35,267 nt of DNA from Tubiluchus corallicola. Lineage: Eukaryota; Priapulida; Priapulimorpha; Priapulimorphida; Tubiluchidae. The notes under the pieces are model-generated. The model had not been told where the DNA came from and searched no databases. It worked only from the letters and a program-made list of their open reading frames with translations. Below, in pieces: positions 1 to 10,893 of this stretch. A program made the translations under genes and the position numbers. Numbering within the stretch: position 1 is the first letter of the stretch; each line of letters opens with the position of its first letter. The stretch is taken from NCBI GenBank assembly GCA_030141605.1, contig JAQGDQ010000110.1:30001-65267 (forward strand). Direction: 5' to 3'.

Positions 1-374
1 GGAACTGTAAACAGGAAAATTGTTCCTCTTTATATAACAGTCTGGACCCTTGGGTTAGAATAATTAATATCAAACACGCAGCCTGCAGATGGTTAGCAAT
101 TATTCAAAGCTCATTACTGCAGCAGCACTGATTAACAACATCATGATGTGCATTTTTGAAAATAAACTCCTTTTGTATAATTTAAATTATTTAATGTTTT
201 TTTTGGTTTTCTAGTTTTTTTACTTTTATTTACAGATTTTCAATTGTGAACGTTTGTCTCAAAGATGTTTAGTTTAAACATAATTTATTGTAGGATTGGA
301 TCAGACAGTTTGAACAACATGATTTAGGATCCTCACCACAACAGACTTTATACACTATTTACAAGAATATTTAA
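1..374. other. No feature recognised (AT-rich)
   Basis: AT-rich sequence without an open frame, splice-bounded exon or repeat that I can recognise. It is presumably intron of the polycystin-like gene or intergenic DNA. Confidence 0.5.
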
Positions 375-590
375 AGTAAGAATAGACTATAACTACACAA
401 GCTGACAAGTTTTACTACAAGAATACATTAGACATTAGTAACATTTACAGTAAGAATAGACTATAACTACACAAGCTGATAAGTTTTACTACAAGATTAC
501 ATTAGACATTAGTAACGTTTACAGTAAGAATAGACTGTGACTACACAAGCTGACAAGTTTTACTACAAGATTACATTAGCCATTAGTAGA
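375..590 (+). repeat. 74-bp tandem repeat, about 2.9 copies
   Basis: Three consecutive copies begin AGTAAGAATAGACT at 375, 449 and 523, with scattered substitutions (for example ACAAG/ATAAG and GAATAC/GATTAC). No coding or RNA signal is apparent. Confidence 0.9.
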
Positions 591-653
591 AAATGACGGT
601 TAGAAAATATTAATGTACGAATATTTAAGACTTATGCATTTTATATCAGATAG

Positions 654-960
654 AAACTAATGGAAGCGTTTAGTACGTAATATAAAGTCATGTATGCACT
701 GGAATATTTTACAGTTAGCAACATAGTTAAATTCATCTTTTCCGAATAATAACAACTTCAACAGATCATTAGTTCTTAAGGCACCTATATTAAGGTTTTC
801 AGGCAGAAGTATTTCATTTAATTTATCAAACGTAACAACCCTAGCTAGTTGATACAATGGCCAGTGCAACAAAAAGTGTTCAACAGACTCAAATCGAAAT
901 CCACAGTTACAATTCGGCAATATTGGATGACCGAAGATGTTTGAATTTGCAAGTTAACTT
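654..960 (-). pseudogene. LINE (non-LTR retrotransposon) C-terminal fragment
   Basis: The minus strand encodes PNCNCGFRFESVEHFLLHWP followed by LYQLARVV and a hydrophobic helical tail. This is the C-terminal 'C-x-C ... H-x4-C-P-x-Y' zinc-knuckle-like segment found after the reverse transcriptase of many LINEs. The expected last Cys is Trp here (HW instead of HC), consistent with a dead copy. No reverse-transcriptase core is present upstream on the minus strand, so it is a truncated remnant. Confidence 0.65.
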
Positions 961-1330
961 ACTGAATCGTAAAGCATTTTTGCATATTAATCAAACGAAG
1001 AAAGCATTGCAGATTTACTTAAAATGATTGTGTTCTGAGTGATCATCATCGTCATTTGTCGTGTCTGGTTCATAGAGTTCTGCTGTATTTTCTGTAAACT
1101 AAACCGCATGCATTACTATGATAACTTTAAATACATGTTTTATTAATTCTACTTTAGAAATTGTTTATATTTTCTGAAAATATTTTGGCAGAAGGAAACT
1201 TTGTAGCAGCTTCAAAAATCTAGATCTGTAACTTTCAGTTACCGATTGCCAGGTCGAAAATTAAAAGATGCTCTCTTGTTGCAGAAAGATCACGCGATTC
1301 ATTTGAAAGTACTTTCTTTGATTTGTTACA
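961..1330. other. No feature recognised
   Basis: AT-rich DNA between a LINE fragment and simple repeats; nothing further is identified. Confidence 0.4.
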
Positions 1331-1354
1331 TATAAGATACGTGATTTCTTTACT

Positions 1355-1402
1355 AAATAAACAAATAAATAAACAAATAAATAAATAAATGAATAAATAA
1401 AT
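1355..1402 (+). repeat. AAAT/AAAC tetranucleotide microsatellite
   Basis: Degenerate runs of AAATAAAC and AAATAAAT that lead into a GGAC/AGAT-like stretch (1420-1450) and then the GA tract. Confidence 0.85.
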
Positions 1403-1448
1403 ATACAGAGAGATAGACAGGTTAGATAGATGGACGGACGGACGGACG

Positions 1449-1676
<228 letters not shown>

Positions 1677-1962
1677 GTGATGGGATGGGATGTGATGGGA
1701 TGTGATGGGTTGGGATGGGAGGGGAGGGGAGGGGAGGGGAGGAGAGGAGAGGAGATGAGATGAGATGAGATGGGATGGGATGGGATGGGATGGGATGGGA
1801 TGGGATGGGATGGGATGGGATGGGATGGGATGGGAGGAGGGGAGAGGAGAGGAGAGGAGAGGAGATGAGATGAGATGTGATGGGATGGGATGTGATGGGA
1901 TGGGATGGGTTGGGATGGGAGGGGAGGGGAGGGGAGGGGAGGTGAGGGGAGGCGAGGAGAGG
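1677..1962 (+). repeat. Pentameric polypurine satellite (GGGAT, GGGGA, GGAGA units)
   Basis: Blocks of GGGAT, GGGGA and GGAGA units alternate twice, forming an internal duplication with the order GGGAT, GGGGA, GGAGA, GATGA, then GGGAT again. The strand is almost pure purine. Runs of four or more guanine triplets (for example 1718-1742 and 1918-1945) could form G-quadruplexes. Confidence 0.95.
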
Positions 1963-3204
1963 AGATAAAACAAGATAAGAATGTTAATCTCACAATGCAT
2001 AAAAACAATATTATACATACAAAAATGGTTTTACTTTAAATATGAATTAGAAAACATTATGAGGAGGACGAAGCAGCAGGCTATCTAGTTCGTGCCCCAG
2101 AGCAATTATTACTCAGTAATTTATGCAGTTTGAACAATTCATTACATACTAGATTTGAACGAGTATCTCACACTAAGCAAAACAATTGTTTAAAGAAATA
2201 ATGAGCATCAAATAATTATGTTTAAACAAATATAGCAAATAACAGTTATACATAGATATTTAGTCATTTTATACTAGATCACGAATATTTTGATGATGGA
2301 TTCTATTTTATATTTCACGCCGAGGTGAAACGAAACGAAACGAAATTAATTGATTAAACAGAGTGATAAAAACAAGTACCATATATAAGAGAAAGCAAAA
2401 GAGGCAGTGAAGAAATGGATGCATTGTATAAGAATGGAGGAGTTTAATGACATCTAATGAAGTAGAGCACAGAGAGCAAAACAATATTAATACTCATAAA
2501 TCAAAAAGAATCAAATTAAATCTAATCTAATCAAATCAAATCAATTCAAACCAAACCAAACTTAATCAAATCAAATCAAATCAAATCAAATCAAATCAAA
2601 TCAAGTCAAGTCAAGTCAAGTCAAGTCAAGTCAAGTCAAGTCAAGTCAAATCAAATCAAATCAAATTAAACCAAACCAAACCGAATCAAACCTAATCAAA
2701 TCAAATTAAATAAAATCAAAACGCAAATCTAAAACAAACTAAATTTAAATTTAATCAAATTTATCCACACTTTTAATGCTGTAAATCTGTGGACTGTAAC
2801 ACCTTTCAATATTGAAGATTTAAACCAATATCAGTTTAAAAAAGTTATAAAATATAATCCATTATCAAAATATTCGTGATCTAGTATATAATTACTAAAT
2901 ATCTATGTATAACTGTTATTTGTTATATTTATTTAAACATAATTATTTGATGCTCATTAATTCTTTAAACAATTGTTTTGCTTAGTGTAAGATATTCGTT
3001 CAATTCTAGTATATAATGAATTGACCAAACTGCATAAATTACTGAGTAATAATTGCTCTGGGGCTAGATAGCCTGCTCCTTGGTTCACCTCATTATGTTA
3101 ATTAATTCATATTTAAAGTAAAACCATTTTTGTATGTATATTATGGTTTTTATGCATTGTGAAATTAACATTCTTATCTTATTTTATCTCTTCTCCTCTC
3201 CTCT
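1955..3204. mobile_element. Foldback element: 360-bp inverted arms around a pentamer-satellite loop
   Basis: 1955-2315 is the imperfect inverted repeat of 2845-3204. Matching landmarks include ATAAGAATGTTAAT / ATTAACATTCTTAT, GGTTTTACTTTAAATATGAA with its complement, and CTAGATCACGAATATTTTGA with its complement. The 0.5-kb loop contains an AATCA/AAGTC pentamer array. The arms end in complementary polypurine (left) and polypyrimidine (right) simple repeats. There is no coding capacity. It resembles foldback or long-TIR MITE elements. Confidence 0.82.
2505..2745 (+). repeat. Pentanucleotide array (TCAAA / TCAAG / CCAAA)
   Basis: Perfect and variant TCAAA units flank a central homogeneous block of TCAAG units (2601-2648). 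It lies in the loop of the foldback element. Confidence 0.95.
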
Positions 3205-3639
3205 TCTCTTCTCTCTTGTCTCTGTTGTCTCTTTTAAATTTGTCTTGTTTTATTTACTTTACCAAAAGACTCTATTCTGTTCTGCTCTGATCCATTATGT
3301 CACGCCACATCTCGTTGTAGCCTTTGCCCTGTTTGATTCATTACATTATTTTTTCATTTCTATTAATTGGCTGGTTTGACTTGTTTTCGTTCTTATTAAC
3401 GTACCGGATTCGGTTTTGTCAAGGATTCGCACTTTACCAGTACAGACTCGAGTCCATTTAGTAGAGCAATCAGCGTTCTTGTTCTGTATTTTCCATTATT
3501 TAAAAATAAGCAAATAATGTCACAAACAACGTGGGTTCTATCTTTTGCGATTTTAATGCAAAATGTTCGGACGGTGTGATGAGTAAATTTCATATTAACG
3601 TCCCATAGGAATGGCATAAATCGCTTTAACTAGTTTCAA

Positions 3640-4006
3640 TGCCCTGTTACTGCTGTTGTTGGCATCCTTCTGTCTCGGAAGACAATGGAGTGTACGCGCC
3701 AAGAGAGTCATTAATCAACATTGATGGAGCTGCAGCATCAACTGTGGCTGAGCAGTCCGATCCTTGGCCTCTCCAGACGGTGACTCTCCAGAACGCACGC
3801 CTGGACAAGGTGTATGGAGATCCTGAATTGCCCAGACAAGAGGAACCCCCTCTCTTCCTCTCTGGTGTAGTCCAAAGGAAAGCGCAGCGATACGTTTGGC
3901 ACCAGGTTGGCTGCAGGAGCTGCCGGAGTCAGTGAGCATGCTGCACTGATCCACCTGCTTGTGCAGCTCCTCCGCCTAGTGTCGAGATGCAGTGTGGGCA
4001 TCCCGC
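3640..4006 (-). repeat. GC-rich body attached to the 5S-like sequence (putative SINE body)
   Basis: Markedly GC-rich compared with everything around it, and contiguous with the 3' end of the 5S-like sequence. Several frames are open over 70-98 codons, but in more than one frame on both strands, as expected from low stop density rather than coding. I do not recognise a family. The far boundary near 3640 is where base composition returns to AT-rich. Confidence 0.5.
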
Positions 4007-4126
4007 AAGCCTACAGCACCTGGTATTCCTAGGCGGTCACCCATCCAACTACTAACCAGACTCTACGTTGCTTAACTACGGTGATCAGACGAGAATTGGT
4101 GTTTTCAACGTCATATGGCCGTAATC
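4007..4126 (-). pseudogene. 5S rRNA-like sequence (5S pseudogene or head of a 5S-derived SINE)
   Basis: Read on the minus strand, this 120-base segment matches eukaryotic 5S rRNA from the first conserved GGCCATA to the end GGTGCTGTAGGC. The internal control region is well kept: box A-like AGTTAAGCAACG and box C-like GGATGGGTGACCGCC then TAGGAATACC (one change from the usual CTGGGAATACC). The 5' third is more diverged (starts GATTAC rather than GCCTAC). That pattern, with GC-rich sequence attached directly downstream, fits a 5S-derived SINE better than a functional gene. There is no T-run terminator right after the 3' end. Confidence 0.8.
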
Positions 4127-4484
4127 ACAACTATAGTCTGTGACTGTAGGTTACAATTAATCATTATTTCAGATAAATCTCGTTTTGTTTGACAACGAAC
4201 TCAGTGAAATCCATGTTGAGATATTAAGAGATTACGGGATATTTTTGCACATGATACTTTCTCACAGCTGTCTGAGAACATGCTGGGAACTAAAGATTTG
4301 TTCCAAGAATGTGCTGGTAATTTACCCACTTACGAATAAGTAATGTAGAAGTTATGATTTGAAGTCAGTGAGGGGGTTATTGGAACAGCTATAAAAGTGA
4401 GATTTTTAGCCAAGTGAGAATCAAACAAGCAAACATGCATGCTTTTACAAAAAAGTGGTAATATTGAAGCTAAATTCCTAATCT
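4127..4484. other. No feature recognised
   Basis: AT-rich DNA between the 5S-like element and the inverted exon-3 duplication; nothing recognisable. Confidence 0.4.
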
Positions 4485-5244
4485 CAAGCACACATTTTAT
4501 GTTATTTAGTACGATTCGCCTACTTTGATAAACTTACGTGTTTTGTACTTAAGAAATTTCTCTTACAGAATATAACTTCATGTGGAATGTATTATTTACA
4601 AAAAAGTTATAAGGTCAATAAACGATGTATATATATATATATAGTGTTCCATTGCTACTTTGCGGTTCGTTTATCGCGGATTCTTTGTTTCGCGGGTTTT
4701 TGCACATGCGTAGTACGTATTGTACAGTAATGTATAGATTTGATGAATTTTGCATAAAAAATCACAAAATGTATAAAAATATTTAAAAATATTAATTCTA
4801 ACATTAAAACAATATTATAAATCATAAAAAATTACCATTTACAGTAAATAGTGTATTTATTCGGCGGATGAATACACACCAAAAATGAAATGTAGTACTT
4901 GCGCCCGCTTGAGATGCTACTTGCCGACGTGAGATTGTACACAACACACGATTGGTTGATTGTGAACATTTTTATGAACATTTAAGTAAAGTTTTTTAAA
5001 AGGTACATGTACAGTATGGGAAAAGTTATTAAGGGAATGGGAAAGGGTTATGTATAAGAGTGTGGGGAGGGTTTATAAAGACTTAAAATAATGTATAACT
5101 ACTAAAATAAGTATAGCGTCCCTACTTCGCGGAAATTCACTTATCGCGGGTGGGCCTGGAACGGAAGTGAGGGAACACTGTATATTAAATGACTTACCTT
5201 AGTTTCTGCAGTCAGTTCAGAGTCAACAATTGTAGCCTGGTTTA
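4485..5244 (-). repeat. Inverted duplicate of 10150-10904, including the end of exon 3
   Basis: This 760-bp block is the reverse complement of 10150-10904 with modest divergence. It contains the 3' 47 bases of exon 3 with donor (5198-5244), the adjacent MITE (4643-5180), and flanking intron. It lies antisense about 0.5 kb upstream of exon 1, so the exon fragment is nonfunctional there. Confidence 0.93.
4643..5180 (-). mobile_element. pogo/Tigger-like MITE, copy 1
   Basis: Ends are AGTGTTCC and GGGAACACTG next to TA dinucleotides, with subterminal TTCGCGG-type motifs (CGCGGATTC, CGCGGGTT, CGCGGAAATT). These termini resemble nonautonomous pogo/Tigger elements of animals. Carried within the inverted duplication. 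Confidence 0.75.
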
Positions 5245-5744
5245 CAATGCAAATAATACAAGAGTATAAACAGAAATCAAACAGTTTGTTGAATTATTTT
5301 AGCACTTGACATTTTAAAATTCTTTGATAAACCTAGTATATATAATCTGGGTTTTTTTTTATTAAGTTGTGAAAATGTTAAAGGAAAACCAGACAACCGT
5401 TTACACTCAATCTCATTTTCATTTACTGTCAAAGATATACATTTTCTAGCCTATAAAAGTTAACAATTGTTCCTTATATTTGAATAATTAGCTTAGACAG
5501 TTAATTACCGGCAACCGAACACAGCTATTGCTTACATCAGAAACTAACCACAGCTTGTGCAATGGTAGGCATCTTCCCTTGCGCGTCGAGTACATTTGCA
5601 TAAGTGTTACAGTACTGCTTAAACGTGTGATGTCACGAAAATGGACTATACGTCATATGACGTCAGAAAGTAGTCATCTGTAGCAAAAAGGTTAATGTAG
5701 TCATTGCTTGGCAGCCTTCCAATATTTGCAGTTTATTTGTGTAG
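5245..5744. other. Intron upstream of exon 1
   Basis: No further exon is recognised. A consensus CRE octamer TGACGTCA occurs at 5658-5665, close to the acceptor of exon 1. It may be fortuitous. Confidence 0.45.
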
Positions 5745-5895
5745 GTTTTACCGTACGGGTATGATCAATTGGAAGCCAATAAAAAAGTGAACTTGGAACT
5801 AACATTGTTACAAGCTGTTAGACAGATGACCACGTCTACTGATGCCTGCACGCCAAGCAAAATCGAACAGTATGTAAAAGCTGGAGACGTACATG
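5745..5895 (+). CDS. Exon 1 (first recognised exon): start of post-REJ helical region
   Basis: The exon opens after a pyrimidine-rich acceptor ending TTTGTGTAG, with an in-frame TAG just before it, and ends CATG|GTAAAC in phase 1. It encodes about 50 residues including KIEQYVKAGDVHG, which resembles the 'GD' helix that begins the region after the REJ module in polycystin-1 relatives (from memory of the family). Upstream exons must exist because this is an internal exon, but I find none in 1-5744. Confidence 0.7.
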
Positions 5896-5926
5896 GTAAA
5901 CAATACGATTGGTTTGTACTTATTTA

Positions 5927-6552
5927 AGGGACAAGAAAAGGGGTACCTGAAGTAGGTTTTGGAAAAAGCATCTTGAAAAATTATTAAAAAATTATATTAC
6001 TTTCCAGCATATTTATGCGTATATCGTACTCGCATAGCAAGGATTTTTTGTTTGTTTTTATTTTAAACTTCCTGCGTTACTGTTCCGACCGCGTCATTAC
6101 ATGACGTCATACATGCACAACGTAAATCAGGGGAAGAAAAGGAAATGTTAAATTACGTCCCTTAGAACTTTCCATGCAATGTTATATTACTTAGCATTTT
6201 GCTTACCTACTTGAAAGACTTATGTAACTAGAAAAGGAAATTATTAATTATTTGAAATGTTTTCAGCAATTGGTAAAGTGTCGTTGACTCACCTTCCAGG
6301 GTGCGCCACTCACTAACCAAAAACGTTAATTTTTAGCTTATTGACAAGCTACAGTAATTTTAAATTTTATTTAGTTAGTGGCTTGTGCCCTACGAATACT
6401 CTGATTATTTTTTCAAAATTTACACAATGTTATCTAAACTTGTTTCAAATGACTTATTGCCAAAATGACTGCGTCTAACTATATACCAATCTTGCATTCA
6501 AAGGAATTTTTGTTTGTTTTAGTTTTAAATCTCCCGCGACACCATTACATGA
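5927..6552 (-). mobile_element. TGACGTCA-containing repeat family, copy 1 (rearranged)
   Basis: Starts TTAAGGGACAAGAAAAGGGG and matches, inverted, the copies at 17681-18364 and 23993-24700. It contains TGACGTCA at 6102-6109. After about 6480 a partial internal repeat (GGAATTTTTGTTTGTTTTAG then CATTACATGAC) shows that the copy is rearranged. No coding capacity. Confidence 0.8.
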
Positions 6553-7358
6553 CTATATGTTCAAACAAATAGCATGATTGGATAGCCAAGATTCTCCTAA
6601 ATAGAACAGTAACTAATTTGTAATCATTTAGTCATGTCTGTGCTCATACAGTAGCAGAAAACTCGTAGGTCTTATTTTGAATGGTGTGGTCCTGAAGGAA
6701 TTAACCAAATTTTCTTAACAATAGTTTGTGTGGGAGTAATTCCGGGCCATGGAATGGTTCTAAAATATGGCTGCTCGTATTGTCCCTTATTAATATTATT
6801 ATAACCAGTTTTATTATTATTAAGTGACAACTACTATATTAACAGGCTTATCAAGTTTTCACGATGCCCTAGGCTGATAGGTCTGTCCTACCCAACTATA
6901 TTGTGAATTTATGATTGGTTATATACTGAGCAAATTGAACAATTACTTGTGGTGTATTAGTAAAGCTATTAACATTGTTTCTACATAGACACTTTTAATT
7001 ACACACACCTTTAATTACCTGTGTATGAACTGCATTTATATCAGGAGGCTCGGCAACTACTTGTTGTGTGTTACTTTGTATTTGTTCGTTATATGCTCTT
7101 ATGTAGCAAATGGTGCTGTGTTATACAACGCTTGTCTTGCGTTAATATGAACGGATACACATTTTCGGAGGGCAACAAGATTCCTTTTTAAAATTGGGTG
7201 GCTGAAATGTGACACTTCAAACTTTGGTGCCCTATTCTATAGCCTAGCTAGCCTATTGGTTAACACGCCTCTAGCAAATCATTTCTGTTTGTCTCTCCTG
7301 AATGACTAATGGCGTGTTCACAGCATTTTGTTTGTAAAATTGATGTGTTTATTCTTAG
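6553..7358. other. Intron 1 remainder, nothing recognised
   Basis: AT-rich intron without an identifiable repeat, RNA or exon. Confidence 0.45.
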
Positions 7359-7474
7359 GTTTATCTCAGATAGTTAATGTGGCTTCGAGTGCGCTGAACG
7401 AGATGAAAGATGAGGATGCTACTCCTAAAGAGGCTGCAGAGAATCAACAACATTTATATGATCTCAAATCTGAA
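7359..7474 (+). CDS. Exon 2: helical region
   Basis: Acceptor TTCTTAG, donor TCTGAA|GTAAAG, ending in phase 0. The phase-1 junction with exon 1 rebuilds a Gly codon, giving GDVHGLSQIVNVASSALNEM. The remainder is charged and helical and runs directly into exon 3 (YDLKSE then VRASLVNSIV). An in-frame TAG shortly after the donor supports the exon end. A second possible acceptor 11 bases downstream (TATCTCAG) does not fit the phase. Confidence 0.75.
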
Positions 7475-7568
7475 GTAAAGAAAATTTAGTTTTTTATTGT
7501 CGTGTTAAAGGGAAAGGTTGATTTTTCATATCAGTTTTTGAAGTACAGCATGATGAGTAGATTTTAAT

Positions 7569-8024
7569 CAGGGATGAGAATTTCCCGCGGATAGTTTTTG
7601 GAAGACCAGTAGTTCCATTTTTGTAAATCGCGTAAATTCGTTGAAAAATTTTTTACGGACCCAGTACATTATTTCACAAGCTGACCGCTAGTTGGCAGGC
7701 CGTCACTTTGTTTACATCATGTACATCAGTGTAACCACGTGTATATCTCTATGTATAGAAATATAGAATCAATTGCGTGCAGTTATTTGAGTCAATTGCA
7801 GACAGTTTTTATATACTTTTGCATAGGAGCGGCCAGTACTTAGGCGTTTTTGAGACAATTAGGTATCATGTTTCCTTGATAGTTGGGTATTTTAAATTAT
7901 GCATGAAACAAGGTAATTGATATTTTAAGTTCACTTAGAGGCTCTCTATGGTCACAAAATTGTAATTTGTTGCTGCCTACGGCCTGTTTCAGAGTTTTTT
8001 TGCAATTTGTAATTCTCATCCCTG
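7569..8024 (+). mobile_element. MITE with CAGGGATGAGAATT inverted ends
   Basis: A 14-bp perfect terminal inverted repeat (CAGGGATGAGAATT / AATTCTCATCCCTG) is flanked by a TTTAAT direct repeat on both sides. The CAGGG start is hAT-like, but the target duplication I see is 6 bp. It lies 94 bp after the exon 2 donor. Confidence 0.78.
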
Positions 8025-8250
8025 TTTAATACCTGTAAAATACGCCAAAGCGTTTTTACTAATTAAATAGTAGCTTAAATACAAGTAGCTTTTATATACA
8101 AGTAAGTGGTGCATTGACAGATAATTACATAATTCATATTCGTAACTATCTAAAAAATTTTCACTCTTTAAGGCTCACTCAAAGTCGTAATTACATATTA
8201 TGTTTTCCTTTCTCAACTTTCAGGTTTATTGCTGTTATACCATTGCTATT

Positions 8251-8527
8251 ATTACATCATTTACTTAATCTTTATTTACATTAAGTTATCTACAGAAGCA
8301 TGCATAATTATAATCATTTTTTCATTTAAGTGAGGTGAGTGTGTTAATATCCATATGGTCGTACACTCACCTCGCACTACTCAAATTATTACATCAGTTA
8401 CTTCATCCTTATTCACATTAAGTTATCTACAGAAGCATGCATAACTATAATCATTTTTTCATTTAAGTAAGGTGAGTGTGTTAATGACCGTATGGTCGTA
8501 CACTCACTTCGCACTACTCAAATTATT
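8251..8527 (+). repeat. Two tandem 137-bp units with hairpins
   Basis: Units begin ATTACATCA at 8251 and 8388 and are highly similar. Each contains an inverted repeat; in unit 1 GAGGTGAGTGT (8332-8342) pairs with ACACTCACCTC (8363-8373) around CCATATGG. The second unit has a weaker stem. Confidence 0.9.
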
Positions 8528-9018
8528 TTATTTAAAGTTTATTAATGTGTCTGATATTGTATTTTTTGATGTGTGAAATAAATTCATAGTTATAACTTAA
8601 TTAATAGCGGGTGTGTATAACCAGGGGTGATACATCACAACTGAACATTATTTTCAGCAGCACGAGAATTGCACAAGCAGGTTGAAGCAAAAATTTAAAT
8701 ACGTTGCTACTGTACAACACTCAGTGTGATATACACAAACTTTTTAACTTTAAGGCAAATTTTAAGTTTAAAACTCTAATCTCACTTTTTAAAGCTGTGC
8801 TCACGCGTGAGCTCTCGAAAGTGCGCACTATATCACAAATGAACACTTTTGATCTGTGATGTACAGCGCCTGTTTTTTTACACGGCGAAATGCGTGTAAC
8901 AGCAAAGAACCGGCTGCACGAACGTGAAAATTGCGTTTCTGTGGTAATTATTTCATGTAAATCATGTTAGTATGTTCCCAGCGAATGTTCTACAGGATAC
9001 ATTGTTTTGAGCTATAGT
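8528..9018. other. Intron 2, nothing recognised
   Basis: No exon or repeat boundary that I can support. Confidence 0.4.
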
Positions 9019-9626
9019 TTAACCCTTTCACTACATAGTTGTTTTTAACAGGGTGGTGTTGGCTTTTGCACATTTGCCAATAACTTCTTGTGGTGTGTTA
9101 CTAAACCAGAATCTTGCAAATAAACAAATAGCCATTTGTTATTGAATGTTCAATATTAGTTTTATTCGTACACATGCACGCAGATATGAGCAAACACACA
9201 CACACACACACATGCACACAATCATAAATAAGCATGTACTTATATTTAGAAACCAGTTTTCACAAAAAAACAATACTAATCCATAATATACAATCATTTT
9301 ATAAGAATGCAGAGTAATCAAACTAAACATACGTTTCACCAATGATCTACAAGTGATTTTGCATGGGAACGTACCATACAGTACAGTTTTGTGGAATGCA
9401 CCTGGCTTCAGATTCTGATTGGCTGGTTAGAGTTACTTGTTGCAAAGCAACCTCAATCCCACGGCTGTTAAACTTTTCTACAATGTTTTACATGGCCGTA
9501 GCAGTGAAATAAACAGACCAGGGTGACTGCGCTTGGTGCTGAGCTTGGGCGACAGTCTACCGCTTTCCATCCCTTACAAGAAAAAAGTAGTCAGCAGTGT
9601 GCTGCCCTCTGTAGTGAAAGGGTTAA
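9019..9626 (+). mobile_element. piggyBac-like MITE flanked by TTAA
   Basis: Ends are TTAACCCTTTCACTACA and its complement TGTAGTGAAAGGGTTAA, i.e. TTAA target duplications with CCCTTT termini typical of piggyBac-type elements. The interior contains a (CA)n run (9196-9212) and only chance open frames. Nonautonomous. Confidence 0.82.
9196..9212 (+). repeat. (CA)n microsatellite
   Basis: About eight CA dinucleotides inside the piggyBac-like MITE. Confidence 0.85.
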
Positions 9627-10070
9627 GATTGGATCAGGTTTTCCTGTAAGAAATGCTTCTCTTGCTACTTTGATAAATAATGCTACCATCCTTTCTCTCT
9701 TTAAAGAGGACGCTTTTGTGGGAGAAGCTTTACTATATCTGAACTATATTACGCACTTGTAATAACTATGTAGTTTGCTTAATTCGGTGCATTTATTTAA
9801 ATTTCTTTTGACTTTATGATTTTGAGTACTTAATCTTTAACTGGGCGAAGCGATACTGCCAACTGCTACTATAACTAACGTCACGAGTATCTCTATTCAG
9901 AAATTTGTAGGCCAGTGTAGCAGCAGTATTATCGTTGGGAGAAAAATTCTGATTCATTTAATTTTAGTACTAATATATTGTAATATTGTTAAGTAATATT
10001 ATTAGTTATTACCTCGTTACTGTTAGCGAGTATTAGTGTTCTATTTCGTTTGATTGATTGATTTGTGTAG
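9627..10070. other. Intron 2 remainder, nothing recognised
   Basis: AT-rich, ends in the exon 3 acceptor. Confidence 0.4.
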
Positions 10071-10196
10071 GTAAGAGCTTCCTTGGTGAATTCTATTGTG
10101 CAGATACCATTGATTAACATTGGTATTGTGAAACAGACATCTGATATGTTAAACCAGGCTACAATTGTTGACTCTGAACTGACTGCAGAAACTAAG
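10071..10196 (+). CDS. Exon 3: helical region, REJ-adjacent
   Basis: Forty-two codons, phase 0 at both ends; acceptor TTTGTGTAG, donor ACTAAG|GTAAGT. It encodes VRASLVNSIVQIPLINIGIV followed by a helix ending ELTAETK. This matches the polycystin-1-family pattern of a short hydrophobic helix, a Pro turn and a conserved 'LT...P.ELT..TQ' segment. A pogo/Tigger-like MITE sits only 17 bases past the donor, and the 3' 47 bases of this exon are also present, inverted, at 5198-5244. Confidence 0.8.
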
Positions 10197-10213
10197 GTAA
10201 GTCATTTAATATA

Positions 10214-10753
10214 CAGTGTTCCCTCACTTCCGTTCCAGGCCCACCCGCAATAAGTGAATTTCCGCGAGCTAGGGACGCTATACTGATTTTAGTAGTTGTA
10301 CATTATTTTAAGTCTTTATAAACCCTCCCCACACTCTTATACATAACCCTTTCCCATTCCCTTAATAACTTTTCCCATACTGTACATGTACCTTTAAAAA
10401 AACTTTACTTAAATTTTCATAAAAATGTTCACAATCAACCAATCGTGTGTTGTGTACAATCTCACGTCGACGAGTAGCATCTCCAGCGGGCGCAAGTACT
10501 ACATTTCATTTTTGGTGTGTATTCATCTACCGAATAAATACACTATTTGCTGTAAATGGAAATTTTTTATGATTTATAATATTGTTTTCATGTTAGAATT
10601 AATATATTTTATATATTTTTATACATTTTGTGATTTTTTATGCAAAATTCATCAAATCTATACATTACTGTACGATACGTACTACGCATGTGCAAAAACC
10701 CGCGAAACAACGAGTCTGTGATAAACGAACCGCGAAGTAGCGAGGGAACACTA
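10214..10753 (+). mobile_element. pogo/Tigger-like MITE, copy 2
   Basis: Begins CAGTGTTCCCTC after TA and ends GAGGGAACACTA before TA. Subterminal sequences match copy 1 in inverse orientation. Its start lies 17 bases beyond the exon 3 donor. Confidence 0.8.
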
Positions 10754-10893
10754 TATATATACATCGTTTATTGACCTTATAACTTTTTTGTAAATAATAC
10801 ATTCCACATGAAGTTATATTCTGTAAGAGAAATTTCTTAAGTACAAAACACGTAAGTTTATCAAAGTAGGCGAATCGTACTAAATAACATAAA

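Noticed and set aside
3639-4001. Overlapping open frames on both strands in the GC-rich segment
   Set aside because: Several frames are open at once because of high GC content; the segment is attached to a 5S-like element and shows no family resemblance.
4007-4126. Functional 5S rRNA gene
   Set aside because: The 5' region is diverged, there is no immediate T-run terminator, and it is a lone copy with a foreign body attached.
9523-9762. Open frame of 79 codons
   Set aside because: Starts inside the piggyBac-like MITE and runs out across its end; chance frame.
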